The notes beneath the pieces were generated by a model that was given only the letters and a program-made list of their open reading frames with translations, had not been told where the DNA came from and did no database searches. 64,000 bases of DNA from Thermoplasmata archaeon. GTDB taxonomy: Archaea; Thermoplasmatota; Thermoplasmata; Lutacidiplasmatales; UBA184. A program made the position numbers and the translations under genes. Positions within the stretch are counted from its first letter, which is position 1. Each line of letters begins with the position of its first letter. Location: assembly GCA_022750195.1 (NCBI GenBank), contig JAKIWE010000001.1:1157933-1221932 (forward strand). Reading direction: 5' to 3'. Of the stretch, positions 35,547-44,648 are shown piece by piece.

Positions 35547-36756
35547 CGAGCGGCGGCTGGCCCAGCTGGTCCGCGGCCACGACCGGTGGCGCGGGCGGGA
35601 GGTCTTCAATCTCCTTCCGAGCGAGAACGCGGTTTCGCCGAAGGCCCGTCGGTATCTCTCGAGCGACCTCGCCGGGCGGTACACCCTGCCGGGGGAGTGG
35701 CCGGTCGACGGGGAGACCGTCGACAACAGCTACGCGGGCACGCGGTACGCCGACGCGATCGAGCAGCTGGGCGACGCCGCCGCCCGGCGGCTGTTCCGGG
35801 CCGAGCACGCCACCGTTCGCCCCCTCTCCGGCCACATCGCGGCGCTCTCGGCGCTCGCCCCGCTGCTGCCGCGCGGTTCGAAGCTGCTGGCGATAGCGCC
35901 CGAACAGGGTGGGTACGACGGCTACGCTCCGGGGTTCATCCCGGCGCTGTTCGGCTGGACGGTCCGGCCGCTCCCGGCCGACCGCCCGGGCAACGCCGTC
36001 GAGGAGGCGGCCGCCCTCGAGGAGATCCGACGCGAGCGACCCCACGCGGTCGTCCTCGGGCAGTCCTTCTTCCTCTTCCCGTACCCGATGAAGGCCATCG
36101 CCGAAGAGCTCCACCGGCACGACGGTTTGCTCTTCTACGACGCCTCGCACGTCCTCGGGCTGATCGCCGGAGGCCGGTTCCAGGACCCGCTGCGGGAGGG
36201 CGCCGACGTGGTCTTCGGAAGCACCCACAAGTCGTTTCCCGGGCCGCAGGGGGGCCTGCTGTTCACCAACCGGTCCGACCTGTTCGCGCAGATCGCCCCG
36301 TCCCTCGTCTGGCGGTTGTTCGACAACGCGCACTGGAACCGGATCGCCGGCCTTGCCCAGACCCTGCTGGAACTCGAGCGGACCGGGCCCGCCTACGCCG
36401 ACGCGACGATCGCGAACGCGAAAGCGCTCGGTACCGCCCTCCACGCGAAGGGAATCCCTCTCAAGGCGGCCGAATCGGGGTTCACCGAATCGCACCAGCT
36501 CCATATCGACCGGCCCGCTCTACGCCAGCGCCACCAGATCTCCTCCGGCCCCCTCGCGCGTCGATGGGAGAAGCAGCGCCTCATCGCCGACCTGATGGGG
36601 CGGCTCGGGACGGCCGAGGTGGCCCGGCTCGGCCTCGGGGTCGCCGACATGGAGCGGATGGCCGATCTGCTCGTCAGGGGCGGGCCGGGACGCGAGCGGG
36701 TCGGGCGCGAGGTGCTGGAGTGGCGACGGTCCTTTCCCGCGCTCAAGTTCGCCTGA
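35524..36756 (+). CDS. glyA: Serine hydroxymethyltransferase-family PLP enzyme
   Basis: Fold-type I PLP enzyme related to GlyA, which interconverts serine and glycine with a folate-like carrier. Blocks: FNLLPSENAVSPKARRYLSS, SYAGTRYADAIEQLGDAAAR, RPLSGHIAALSALAPLLPRG, LLFYDASHVLGLIAGGRFQD and the PLP-lysine segment VVFGSTHKSFPGPQGGLLFT. The 410-residue length is normal, but the usual YAEGYPG-type motif is replaced by GRYTLPGEWPVDGETVDN, so substrate use may differ (aldolase-like activity is possible). ATG 35524 lies within the csl4 3' end; the longer frame to 35422 simply reads through csl4. Confidence 0.78.
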   Translation: MAVDTGADERRLAQLVRGHDRWRGREVFNLLPSENAVSPKARRYLSSDLAGRYTLPGEWPVDGETVDNSYAGTRYADAIEQLGDAAARRLFRAEHATVRPLSGHIAALSALAPLLPRGSKLLAIAPEQGGYDGYAPGFIPALFGWTVRPLPADRPGNAVEEAAALEEIRRERPHAVVLGQSFFLFPYPMKAIAEELHRHDGLLFYDASHVLGLIAGGRFQDPLREGADVVFGSTHKSFPGPQGGLLFTNRSDLFAQIAPSLVWRLFDNAHWNRIAGLAQTLLELERTGPAYADATIANAKALGTALHAKGIPLKAAESGFTESHQLHIDRPALRQRHQISSGPLARRWEKQRLIADLMGRLGTAEVARLGLGVADMERMADLLVRGGPGRERVGREVLEWRRSFPALKFA

Positions 36757-36853
36757 TGGACGAACGTCTCCGCGGTGAGCCCGCCCCGATCCGAGACTCC
36801 GGGGGGCCCGCCCGGCGCGCACCGCTCCGGTCGAGCACGAGCGTTGAGAGGCG

Positions 36854-37645
36854 GTGGCGACTCCCTTGAAGCTCTATCGCGAGCTCGCCGACTGGTGGCC
36901 GCTGATCTCGGCCCCCGAGGACTACGCGGACGAGGCGAGGGACGCGGTCCGGTTCATCCGCGGCGCTTCGAAGATCCCCGTTCGGACCCTGCTGGAGCTG
37001 GGGAGTGGGGGCGGGAACAACGCGAGCCACCTCAAGCGTTCGTTCCAGCTCACCCTGGTCGACCTTTCTCCCGGCATGCTCCGGGTTAGCCGGGCGCTCA
37101 ACCCTGAGTGCGAGCATGTTGCCGGCGACATGCGCACGGTGCGTCTCGGACGCCTCTTCGACGCGGTCTTCCTCCACGACGCGATCATGTACATGCGGAC
37201 CGAAGCCGACCTGCGGGCCGCGCTGGAGACCGCCTCCGCTCACTTGCGACCCGGGGGCGTCGCGTACCTGACCCCCGACCACACGACCGAGAGCTTCCGG
37301 CCCTCCACCGGGCACGGTGGTCACGACGAGCGCCGGAAGGGGGGTCGCCGCCCGCGAGCAGCTCGATACCTCGAGTGGACGTTGCCCCCTAGCGGCCGGG
37401 CCTCGAGGGAGTACGCGGTCCACTATGCGTTCCTCCTGAAGGACGGTCACGGCTCGGTCCATTTGGTGCATGACGCCCACCGCGAGGGGCTCTTCCCCCG
37501 GCCAACTTGGCTCCGCCTCTTGCGGGAGGTTGGACTCGTGCCGCGCCGGGCGACGCGGCTCGAGGGCGGACGAAAGTACGACGTCTTCCTCGGCCTGAAG
37601 CCCTTGACGTCAAGCCCAGGGCGGAATCGGTCCGCTCGCGGCTAG
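36854..37645 (+). CDS. Class I SAM-dependent methyltransferase
   Basis: 263 residues from GTG 36854. SAM-binding motif TLLELGSGGGNNASHLKR, then LTLVDLSPGMLRVSRALNPE, HVAGDMRTVRLGRLFDAVFL and HLRPGGVAYLTPDHTTESFR. The arrangement is like that of small-molecule methyltransferases of the Methyltransf_25 type. The substrate is unknown. It follows the SHMT-like gene after about 100 bases and is convergent with the surface-protein gene. The last ~20 residues are low complexity. Confidence 0.8.
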   Translation: MATPLKLYRELADWWPLISAPEDYADEARDAVRFIRGASKIPVRTLLELGSGGGNNASHLKRSFQLTLVDLSPGMLRVSRALNPECEHVAGDMRTVRLGRLFDAVFLHDAIMYMRTEADLRAALETASAHLRPGGVAYLTPDHTTESFRPSTGHGGHDERRKGGRRPRAARYLEWTLPPSGRASREYAVHYAFLLKDGHGSVHLVHDAHREGLFPRPTWLRLLREVGLVPRRATRLEGGRKYDVFLGLKPLTSSPGRNRSARG

Positions 37646-37685
37646 CGTGAGAACCGCCGACCCACGGCGGGGCCGCCGCTGCAAT

Positions 37686-37710
37686 CGAAAAAGAAAAGGA
37701 AGAAGGGGTT
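37686..37710 (-). terminator. T-rich terminator of the surface-protein gene
   Basis: On the minus strand, downstream of the stop at 37745, a pyrimidine run reads CCCCTTCTTCCTTTTCTTTT. Oligo-T tracts are the usual archaeal termination signal. This run is striking in a GC-rich genome, and a G/C-rich inverted arrangement lies just beyond it. Confidence 0.6.
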
Positions 37711-37744
37711 CGACCTCGACGCGGGCGCACGCCCGCCCCGGGAC

Positions 37745-39379
37745 TTACGACATCCCGTGGGCCGACTTCGAGTGCTCCTTCATCGCCTCTTCCGAGGGGA
37801 AGGTCTGGTGGCAGACCGGGCACTCGTTCGGGTTCGCGGTGCCGGTCCACGGCTGAGCCGGCGCGGGTTTCGCGCCGCCCCACATCATCCGCCCGAGCGC
37901 CAGCGCGACGATCATCCCGACGATCAGGCCGATCACGATCAACAGGGCGCCGCCGGCCGCCCCCGAGAGTCCAGGGATGACGCTCTGGTTGACGTAGGAG
38001 CTCGAGTTCTGGTAGACGATCCCACCCGCTGGAACGACCGTCACCGTCTCCTTGACGATCAGGGTCCCCGACGCGCCGCCGGGGATCGTCGTCACGGTCA
38101 GCGTGATCGTGTAGGTCCCGGGCGCCGTGACGACCCACGGCACGGCCGTGGTGGCCGCCCGGAAGCCGGTCCCGCCTTGGGCGACCGAGTTCGAGAAGAC
38201 GATCGTCCCCGTGGCGCTCGTCACCGTGACGTTCGCCCCCGTGATGTAGTCCCCTCCGTACCCGACGGAGATCGACACGTTACCGGTCGAGATCGTCGAG
38301 TTCGCGGCGGGCGAGAGCACCGAGCCGGTCAGCGGGTGGAGGATCAGGTACTGGTTGTGCGCGGCCGCGCCGGTCCTCGGCTCCGCCGTCGGCGTCGTGG
38401 TGTTTTGCAAGGTCGCCCACGCGATGATCTGGTACGGGTCTTGGGCCGGGAGGGCGCTCGCGGAGGAGGCGCCCCCGAAGCCACCGGCCAGGAGGAACGC
38501 GTCGTCAATGGTGACCGTGTAGGACCCGGTCCCGTTGATCGGGGTCACCGATACGTTGGAGACGGAGGGACAGGGTCCGCCGAAACCGAGGACGCTGCCA
38601 CACCCAGAGACGATGTACCGGGCCTCGACCGAGAGGGTGGTCGTGGTGAGCGCTGCGCTCGAGGCGTCGTAGTGGATCGGGACGGCGCCGTTCCCCGAGA
38701 CGGTCACGTTGAAGGTGATGTTGAACGGCACGGTCTCGTACAGCGAGAGCGTGTTGGCGAGCCCGACGCGCACGTTGAGCACGCTCAGGAGGCTCACGGC
38801 GGTCGTTGCGTTGCCGGTGGCCGGCGCGACGGACGTGTTGCTGCTGTTGCTCACCGTGGCCCAGACGTTGTACTGGTAGTTCCCACCGGGGAGGTCGCCG
38901 CCGTTGTACAGCGACGAGGTCAGCGCCCCGTAGTCGACCGTGGCCGTGTAGGCCGACTGCCCGTCGACGACCGGGACCGAGAAGTTCGCGACCAGGTTGG
39001 ACGGAGAGACCTGCCAGGCGGCGACGGTCACCGTCAGATTCGCGGCCGTCAGGTTGGCGCCCGTCACGGCCACGGAGTAGTTGAACGACTCAGGGACGTT
39101 GGAGCTCGCCGGCGGTTGGGCGGTGATGGTGACGGTCGCCGTCACGGGCGGGCTCGGCGGCTGCAGCGGCCTCACGGCGGCGGCCGCCGCGTGGACCTTG
39201 GAGTTCGCCACGTGCGCCGAGTTCGCGTGCGGCGCTCCGACCATGAGGGCCGCGTGGGCCCCCAGCAGGCCGCCGACCCCAAGGGCCGCGACCCCGGCGA
39301 GCACCAGTATGGCCATAGTCGCTACCGCACCTACATTCCTACCCGAAGAACGGCGCATAAGGGCGGTGACGACTTTCAT
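37745..39379 (-). CDS. Surface protein with single span and cytoplasmic C2H2 finger, related to the C-terminus of the adjacent protease
   Basis: 544 residues. An N-terminal hydrophobic segment (about 20-45, VATMAILVLAGVAALGVGG) is followed by about 430 residues of Ser/Thr/Asn-rich beta-type sequence with many N-x-S/T sequons. A transmembrane span follows (about 475-498, AGGALLIVIGLIVGMIVALA), then a short tail with the finger CPVCHQTFPSEEAMKEH and SKSAH (C-x2-C-x12-H-x4-H). The last ~350 residues align by eye with the end of the 1655-residue sedolisin upstream (for example ARYIVSGCG...PCPSVSN versus IRYVTSACG...PCPQVVN). No protease domain is present. A TATA-like AGGTTTAAGT (39381-39390) is only 2-11 bases from the first ATG, so the in-frame ATG 39358 may be the real start. 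Confidence 0.8.
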   Translation of the reverse strand: MKVVTALMRRSSGRNVGAVATMAILVLAGVAALGVGGLLGAHAALMVGAPHANSAHVANSKVHAAAAAVRPLQPPSPPVTATVTITAQPPASSNVPESFNYSVAVTGANLTAANLTVTVAAWQVSPSNLVANFSVPVVDGQSAYTATVDYGALTSSLYNGGDLPGGNYQYNVWATVSNSSNTSVAPATGNATTAVSLLSVLNVRVGLANTLSLYETVPFNITFNVTVSGNGAVPIHYDASSAALTTTTLSVEARYIVSGCGSVLGFGGPCPSVSNVSVTPINGTGSYTVTIDDAFLLAGGFGGASSASALPAQDPYQIIAWATLQNTTTPTAEPRTGAAAHNQYLILHPLTGSVLSPAANSTISTGNVSISVGYGGDYITGANVTVTSATGTIVFSNSVAQGGTGFRAATTAVPWVVTAPGTYTITLTVTTIPGGASGTLIVKETVTVVPAGGIVYQNSSSYVNQSVIPGLSGAAGGALLIVIGLIVGMIVALALGRMMWGGAKPAPAQPWTGTANPNECPVCHQTFPSEEAMKEHSKSAHGMS

Positions 39380-39380
39380 T

Positions 39381-39390
39381 ACTTAAACCT
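39381..39390 (-). promoter_or_regulatory. TATA-like box of the surface-protein gene
   Basis: Minus-strand AGGTTTAAGT lies between the protease stop (39454) and the surface-protein gene. Its centre is about 28 bases before ATG 39358 but only about 7 before ATG 39379. This suggests leaderless initiation at the internal ATG and a transcript independent of the protease gene. Confidence 0.5.
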
Positions 39391-39453
39391 CGCGGAACAC
39401 GGCTCGCGGGCCGGCCTTCCGGCCCGCCGGTACCCGGGGGTCGGAGCGCCCGG

Positions 39454-42400
39454 TTATTCGTCGATGCCGTGGACGATCTTCCGGTGCTGCGAGAGCGCGT
39501 AGGAGGTCTCGAACTCCTCCTTGCACGTCGCGCACGTATACTGGGGCGGACCCGAGGGGCCTTCCGGTCCGGCGGTGGCCCGGGCGGCGGCGGCCGCTCC
39601 GCTACCCTCCTCCCACGGACGGGGTGGGGCTCCCCCAGCGACGCTGCCGCTCGGACGCGAGCGGAGGGCCGGGGCAAGGAACAGGCCGAGCAGGAGGCCG
39701 AGGATCCCCATCACGAGCGCGAGGACGGTCGCCGTCACGGCGGCGTTCATGATGATCAACGGGGCTGCGCTGTGGGTCGAGTTGAGGTAGACCTGGCCGG
39801 AGCCGCCGGAGACGTTCACCCACTCAGAGATGTTGACCGCATGGTACGGGGTACCGAGCGCAAGGACGATCTGGTAGGCACCGGGGGTCACGGCCCCCCA
39901 TTCGACCGCGCTGCCGCGCAGCCCGATCCCCGGAACGAACGCCTGGGCGGTGAAGACCGGTACCGTCGGGGCACCCTTGGCAAAGATGGAGAGCGTCGAG
40001 TTCTGCACGTACTGGCCCGAGTACGAGTAGGAGACCGTCACGTTCCCCACCGGTAACACCTCGTTCGGCGTCGGCCCGTTGATCGTCCCTTGCACCGGGT
40101 CGAAGACCAGGTACGACGTGATCGCCGTCGAGATGCTCCCCGAATGGTTGGCGTTCAGCCAGACGATGAGCTGGTACTGGCCCGGCGGAGGCTCGCCCGC
40201 TCCCGAGTAGAAGTGCTTCAGATTGAGCAGGGTCAGATTGAGGCTCTGCTGGTAGTCGGTCACCCCGTCGTGGATCTTGATCGAGTAGTTGACGACCTGC
40301 GGGCACGGTGTGGCGCCGCCGCACGCGCTCGTCACGTACCGGATCTCGAGGGACATGTTGAACGTGTGGTTGTCGATGTCCCGGGACGGCAGGTTCAGGG
40401 TCCAGGTCATGTTGTACGGCAGCACCGTGTAGGTGCTCTGCACGTTGAGGTCGGTCACGCGGATCGACCCGACGATGAACACGTGGCGGTTCGTGAAGAT
40501 GTGCCCGGTCGAGTCGGTGACGACGACCGTCAACGTGTGCTTCCCCGCGCTGTAGGCGCCGGTCAGGTTCCCGTCCGCCTGGAAGAACTGGTAGTTCGGC
40601 GGGGCCCTCGGCGGAGCGATACCCGCGGGCGCGCCGTCGACGTACGCCGCGACGCTCGTGATGTGCTCGGTCCCGGGGAGCCAGGCCGTTCCGATCCCGT
40701 TGAGGAACGGGTCGTTGTTCGGCAGGGTGATGTTGTACCCCCAGGAGATGTTCTGCCCGAACCCGAAGAAGTCCCGGTGGATCAGGGCGGGGGTCTCGGT
40801 CCAGGAGTGGATCGGGTTCGGCAACACGAGGAGCGGGGCCGCGGTGTAGTTCCGCTGGAACGAGTCGTTGTACTCGCAGGTGATCTGGGTGCTCGGGTTG
40901 TTTACGTTCGTCGGGAAGCACGGTTCGGTGTAGGAGAAGGTCCGGTTCTGCTCGCCCGGCACGTCCGCCGCGACGTACCCCTGCTCGGCGATGACGCCGT
41001 TAGGGTACTGGAACCACGGCGTCGCGGAGTAGTTGTCGGGAACGTAGATCTGACCCTCTCCGTTGATGCCGGTGACGCCCGAGGTTCCCGAGACGTTGGT
41101 CACGCCGTGGAGTCCGAACGACGGCACGTAGTGGTAGAACTTGTTCTCCCCGCCCAGGTCGATCGTAGCGAGCCAGACGTGGATCCCGGAGAGCGAGTTG
41201 CCCTGCCAGTCGTTGGTCGTGACGTTCAAGAGCTCGCCCTTCCAGGCGTAGATGACATTGTAGAACGCGGTCTGATTGAGCGCGTTCGGCTGGGTCTGAT
41301 TGACCGTGAACCCGTTCACGATTTGTCGAAGGGAGCGGAGGACGAACGCCGGCGTGCTAAATTCGGAGTAGTTGCCACTGTAGGCGTCCGTGGTGCCGAC
41401 GTTCGGGCCGGGGACCACCTGGTAGGTCGTCGCGCCGGTCGCCACGCCGTAGGTGGCGTTGACGAAGTAGGTCGTCGGGGCGATCGCGTTCCAGGTGTAC
41501 ACGAGCGCCTCGCCCGTGACGTTCGTGAACGACTCCGAGACGACCTTCGGCGACAGCCAGTTCGGCCGACCGAGGCTGTTGGTCAACTGCTCGAGCCGGC
41601 TGTTTCCGGCAAAGGCCAGCAGGTTCGGCGAAGCTACTGTGGCGTCCACACGAGCGTCGTAGACCGGCTGTCCGTTGTAGGTGACCTTGACCGTGAAGGA
41701 GTTCGGGAAGAGCGGTCCCTGCGGTGCGATGATGGTGAGGGGAGCGCCATACCCGAGAGCCGTGTTGAACTCCGAGTACCCACCGACGACCGAGCCCCCC
41801 GGGGAGACGACCGTGACTGAGAGCGAGCCACTCTTGGGAAGGTCAGCGGCGATGAACGAGTACGCGAATCCGATCGTCGGGTCGGTTGCGTTGCCGAACT
41901 CGAAGATGACGGTGCCTGGGCCGGTAATCACGCCGGTAGTTGTATCGAGTGTGAAAGTGAACCCGCTTGTGGGAACGATAGTCTGGGAAATTGCAGGCTG
42001 AAACGAGACGGGCTGTCCATTGTCCGGCAGATACTTCAGCGTCACGTGGGGGTTCGACAGCGCGATCTGCGAGCTCGCGTTCACGTGAATCGTGTAGGTC
42101 GAGTTCATGGCTAGGTTCGCCCAGCCGTTCGGGTTCCACGCGTTGCCCGCGGCGTTCAGGGTCTGGAACTGGCCAGGGAGCTGGTCGAGCTTTAGCAAGT
42201 CGGCGGCGAAGTTCGCGACGTTGATCGTCCCCCAGCCGGTCGGGAAATCGAACCCGGGCAGGGTGTTGCCGTAGGTCGTCTGGCCCTGGCTGTTGACCGG
42301 GAACTTCTGCCCCGGGGGCCACTGCCAGCCCATCTGGACGCCGTGGTTGCCCCAGAAGCTGGTGCCGTTGTTGACCACGTCGTAGAACGGCACGAGGGAG

Positions 42401-44421
42401 AGGTTGCCGTTCCAGTAGGCGTTGGCGACACGGAAGACGGCGAGGTTCGGGTTGCCGAGGAACGTGCTCTGGCCGTGCGCCCCGAGGTAGTCGTCGATCA
42501 GGGCGAACTCTCCGGCGGTCGTCGGGCAGGCGAAGCTCGTCCCGCCCCACCCCCAGTTCATGATGCCGTCGAAGAAGATCGATTCGTTGAAGTCGGCCTC
42601 GTTGGAGACTCCGCTCCCGAGCGCCCGGCCGAGGTCCGGGACGCCGATGCCGTGCTGCCACCAGCTCTGGTTGAACCAGTAGCTGGTGCCGAACCCGCCG
42701 GAGGCGGAGGGCGGCAGCTGGGTCAGTGTGTAGTTCGTGAACGGCACGTACCAGTACGACTGGTAGTTGAGGCTGGTCGCCGTGCTCACGTAGTACGGCA
42801 CGTTGTTGACGACGTTCCCGCCCAAGGACTGGTTGAAGTAGCCCAGGAGCCCGGTCTTGGGGTAGATCGCGCCGGCCGCGTCCACGGGCACGGTCCGGAT
42901 CCCGTTGACGGAGAGGACGTACGGGTCGGTCGCGGGCCAGCTCCCGGCCAGCTGGCCGGAGGCCGTGTCGAAGCCGCCACCGTCCCCGCTCGAGGCGAGG
43001 ATGGAGGCGCCCCGTGCGGTGATGAGCATGAAGTAGTCGTGGATGGTGAGACTGTTCCCCCAGTTCGGACCGTAGAGGGTGCCGCCGGACTCGCCGCCGT
43101 TGCCCCAGGAGTTCGACACGATGTTCGGGAACTGGGCGTTCGAAAGACCCGCGATCGTCGCGTAGTCGTCGTCGAGCGCATTGGTCCAGAGTCCCAGACC
43201 GTACACCGGGTAGATCTGAGCCGCAGGCGCCATCGTCGACGACCAGGTGATGTCGAGCGCCATCTCGGCGGCGGCGCTGCCGATGCAGCACCAGTAGAGC
43301 GTTCCGTTCGTCGTGAACGCTCCGTCGACCGGCATCGGGTGGAGACGGTTCATCAGCTGGTTCGGGTTGTTGAACACCATCTGGCTCCACGCGCGCATGT
43401 CGTCGGGGTTGATCCCGCCGGCCATCACGATCGAGATCCGGATCGGCGTGCCGGACGAGTCTCCGTTGTAGCCGGCCGCCAGGAGCGGGTTCGCGTCGTA
43501 CAAGTAGTTCAGCGCCGCCGGAGTGACGAGCTGGAAGGTGCGGAGCATCTTGTAGTGGTGGGAGAAGTACTGGTACCAGACGAACGCCTCGTTCGTGTAG
43601 TTGAACGCGACGGACATGTTCACCTGGTTCGGGGTGTAGAGCGAGGGGATGTTGCCCCCCGCCGCCAGGGACGAGGCGAGGTCGCTCGCCATCGCGCCGT
43701 CGAACACGGTCGCGGGCTTGAACCGGGGGGTGCCCTCGAAGCCGTTGACGCTGATGATCCCCTGCGCGAGCGGGGCGGGCAACGAGAGAGGGACGGTGTT
43801 CAGAACACCGGCCGGGACCGCGCTGTTGGGTTGGTCCATCGCGAGGGTGGTTCGGAAGGCGGACTGTGCACTGATCGCGGTACCGGTGAACGAGACCGAG
43901 AGGAGGCCCTTGGTCTGGACATGGAATCCGAGCGACGTGAAGTAGTTGATCGTGTTCTGCATCGTCACCGGGTCGGCGCCGAACATCTGCTGCTCCTGTT
44001 CGAGCGTGAGCCAGTGGTGGTAGGCCGACGAACCGGCGGTCGACTGCGCTTCGAGGATCGACTGGAGCTGGTCTTGGTTCTGGAGGGGGAACCCGATCGT
44101 GAAAGAGACGGGCTGGTTCGCGGGGACCGGACCGACGACCCCCGCCTTGGCGGTCGCGTTCGGCGCGGAGGCCGGATTGGTGAGGAACGGCGCCTGCTGG
44201 AGGGCGGCCCCGGTCATGGGAACGGCGGTCGGGGACGAGGTGGCGAGCGCAGAGTCCGACGATGTGTGAGTGGAAAACGCGTTCGCGGCCCCAGAGGAGG
44301 CGAGGAACAGCCCGACGATGAACAACGCCAGGACCCCCTGGTAGACTCGCCCGCGGTTCGGTCGGCTGGTCGCGGGCGCGCAGGGGCACATAGATGCGGA
44401 TTGCATGGGCTTTAGCTTCAC
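39454..44421 (-). CDS. Giant membrane-anchored sedolisin (S53) peptidase 2 with cytoplasmic C2H2 finger
   Basis: 1655 residues; ordinary sedolisins have 400-700. Order: signal segment (about 28-48, GVLALFIVGLFLASSGAANA); pro-kumamolisin domain (about 95-235); S53 domain (about 290-760) with Glu386 and Asp390 in AEMALDITW, SILASSGDGGGFDTAS for the oxyanion Asp, and Ser629 in WGGTSFACPTTAG. About 780 residues of Ig/beta-type extracellular sequence follow, then one span (about 1552-1586, AAVTATVLALVMGILGLLLG) and a tail with the finger CATCKEEFETSYALSQH, RKIVH (C-x2-C-x12-H-x4-H). The start is GTG 44421; ATG 44406 is a good alternative. A TATA-like GTCTTTAAAC lies at 44466-44475. The catalytic residues look intact. 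Confidence 0.9.
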   Translation of the reverse strand: MKLKPMQSASMCPCAPATSRPNRGRVYQGVLALFIVGLFLASSGAANAFSTHTSSDSALATSSPTAVPMTGAALQQAPFLTNPASAPNATAKAGVVGPVPANQPVSFTIGFPLQNQDQLQSILEAQSTAGSSAYHHWLTLEQEQQMFGADPVTMQNTINYFTSLGFHVQTKGLLSVSFTGTAISAQSAFRTTLAMDQPNSAVPAGVLNTVPLSLPAPLAQGIISVNGFEGTPRFKPATVFDGAMASDLASSLAAGGNIPSLYTPNQVNMSVAFNYTNEAFVWYQYFSHHYKMLRTFQLVTPAALNYLYDANPLLAAGYNGDSSGTPIRISIVMAGGINPDDMRAWSQMVFNNPNQLMNRLHPMPVDGAFTTNGTLYWCCIGSAAAEMALDITWSSTMAPAAQIYPVYGLGLWTNALDDDYATIAGLSNAQFPNIVSNSWGNGGESGGTLYGPNWGNSLTIHDYFMLITARGASILASSGDGGGFDTASGQLAGSWPATDPYVLSVNGIRTVPVDAAGAIYPKTGLLGYFNQSLGGNVVNNVPYYVSTATSLNYQSYWYVPFTNYTLTQLPPSASGGFGTSYWFNQSWWQHGIGVPDLGRALGSGVSNEADFNESIFFDGIMNWGWGGTSFACPTTAGEFALIDDYLGAHGQSTFLGNPNLAVFRVANAYWNGNLSLVPFYDVVNNGTSFWGNHGVQMGWQWPPGQKFPVNSQGQTTYGNTLPGFDFPTGWGTINVANFAADLLKLDQLPGQFQTLNAAGNAWNPNGWANLAMNSTYTIHVNASSQIALSNPHVTLKYLPDNGQPVSFQPAISQTIVPTSGFTFTLDTTTGVITGPGTVIFEFGNATDPTIGFAYSFIAADLPKSGSLSVTVVSPGGSVVGGYSEFNTALGYGAPLTIIAPQGPLFPNSFTVKVTYNGQPVYDARVDATVASPNLLAFAGNSRLEQLTNSLGRPNWLSPKVVSESFTNVTGEALVYTWNAIAPTTYFVNATYGVATGATTYQVVPGPNVGTTDAYSGNYSEFSTPAFVLRSLRQIVNGFTVNQTQPNALNQTAFYNVIYAWKGELLNVTTNDWQGNSLSGIHVWLATIDLGGENKFYHYVPSFGLHGVTNVSGTSGVTGINGEGQIYVPDNYSATPWFQYPNGVIAEQGYVAADVPGEQNRTFSYTEPCFPTNVNNPSTQITCEYNDSFQRNYTAAPLLVLPNPIHSWTETPALIHRDFFGFGQNISWGYNITLPNNDPFLNGIGTAWLPGTEHITSVAAYVDGAPAGIAPPRAPPNYQFFQADGNLTGAYSAGKHTLTVVVTDSTGHIFTNRHVFIVGSIRVTDLNVQSTYTVLPYNMTWTLNLPSRDIDNHTFNMSLEIRYVTSACGGATPCPQVVNYSIKIHDGVTDYQQSLNLTLLNLKHFYSGAGEPPPGQYQLIVWLNANHSGSISTAITSYLVFDPVQGTINGPTPNEVLPVGNVTVSYSYSGQYVQNSTLSIFAKGAPTVPVFTAQAFVPGIGLRGSAVEWGAVTPGAYQIVLALGTPYHAVNISEWVNVSGGSGQVYLNSTHSAAPLIIMNAAVTATVLALVMGILGLLLGLFLAPALRSRPSGSVAGGAPPRPWEEGSGAAAAARATAGPEGPSGPPQYTCATCKEEFETSYALSQHRKIVHGIDE

Positions 44422-44465
44422 GTCCTAGCCTAGTGGGACTGGAAACCGGGCGAACGATACTGAGT

Positions 44466-44475
44466 GCTGTTTAAA
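44466..44475 (-). promoter_or_regulatory. TATA-like box of the giant sedolisin gene
   Basis: Minus-strand GTCTTTAAAC is about 50 bases before GTG 44421 and 65 before ATG 44406, which implies a leader of about 25-40 bases. The rest of the 44422-44648 gap, including the tandem GTTCACC copies at 44584-44597, is probably the left flank of the TnpB element. Confidence 0.45.
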
Positions 44476-44648
44476 GACCTTCGTTAGTCTCTCTCGCCTC
44501 TGAGCGGGGCAGGCGCGAGTAGGCCGCTTGCCGACCGGCGATTCCCACCACGTCCCGGGGAGTATCGTGACCCCCTCGACAGCGTTCACCGTTCACCTGC
44601 CCCATGGCGGAGAAATAGCCCTTCAACGAACGGTCCTTCCCAAGCCCC

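Noticed and set aside
41843..44389. 848-codon minus frame and 690-codon plus frame over the giant sedolisin
   Set aside because: Both shadow the S53 domain, which has intact catalytic motifs in its own frame.
44422..44648. tnpA transposase or clear left-end hairpin of the TnpB element
   Set aside because: No tyrosine transposase frame and no convincing hairpin; only a short GTTCACC tandem at 44584-44597.
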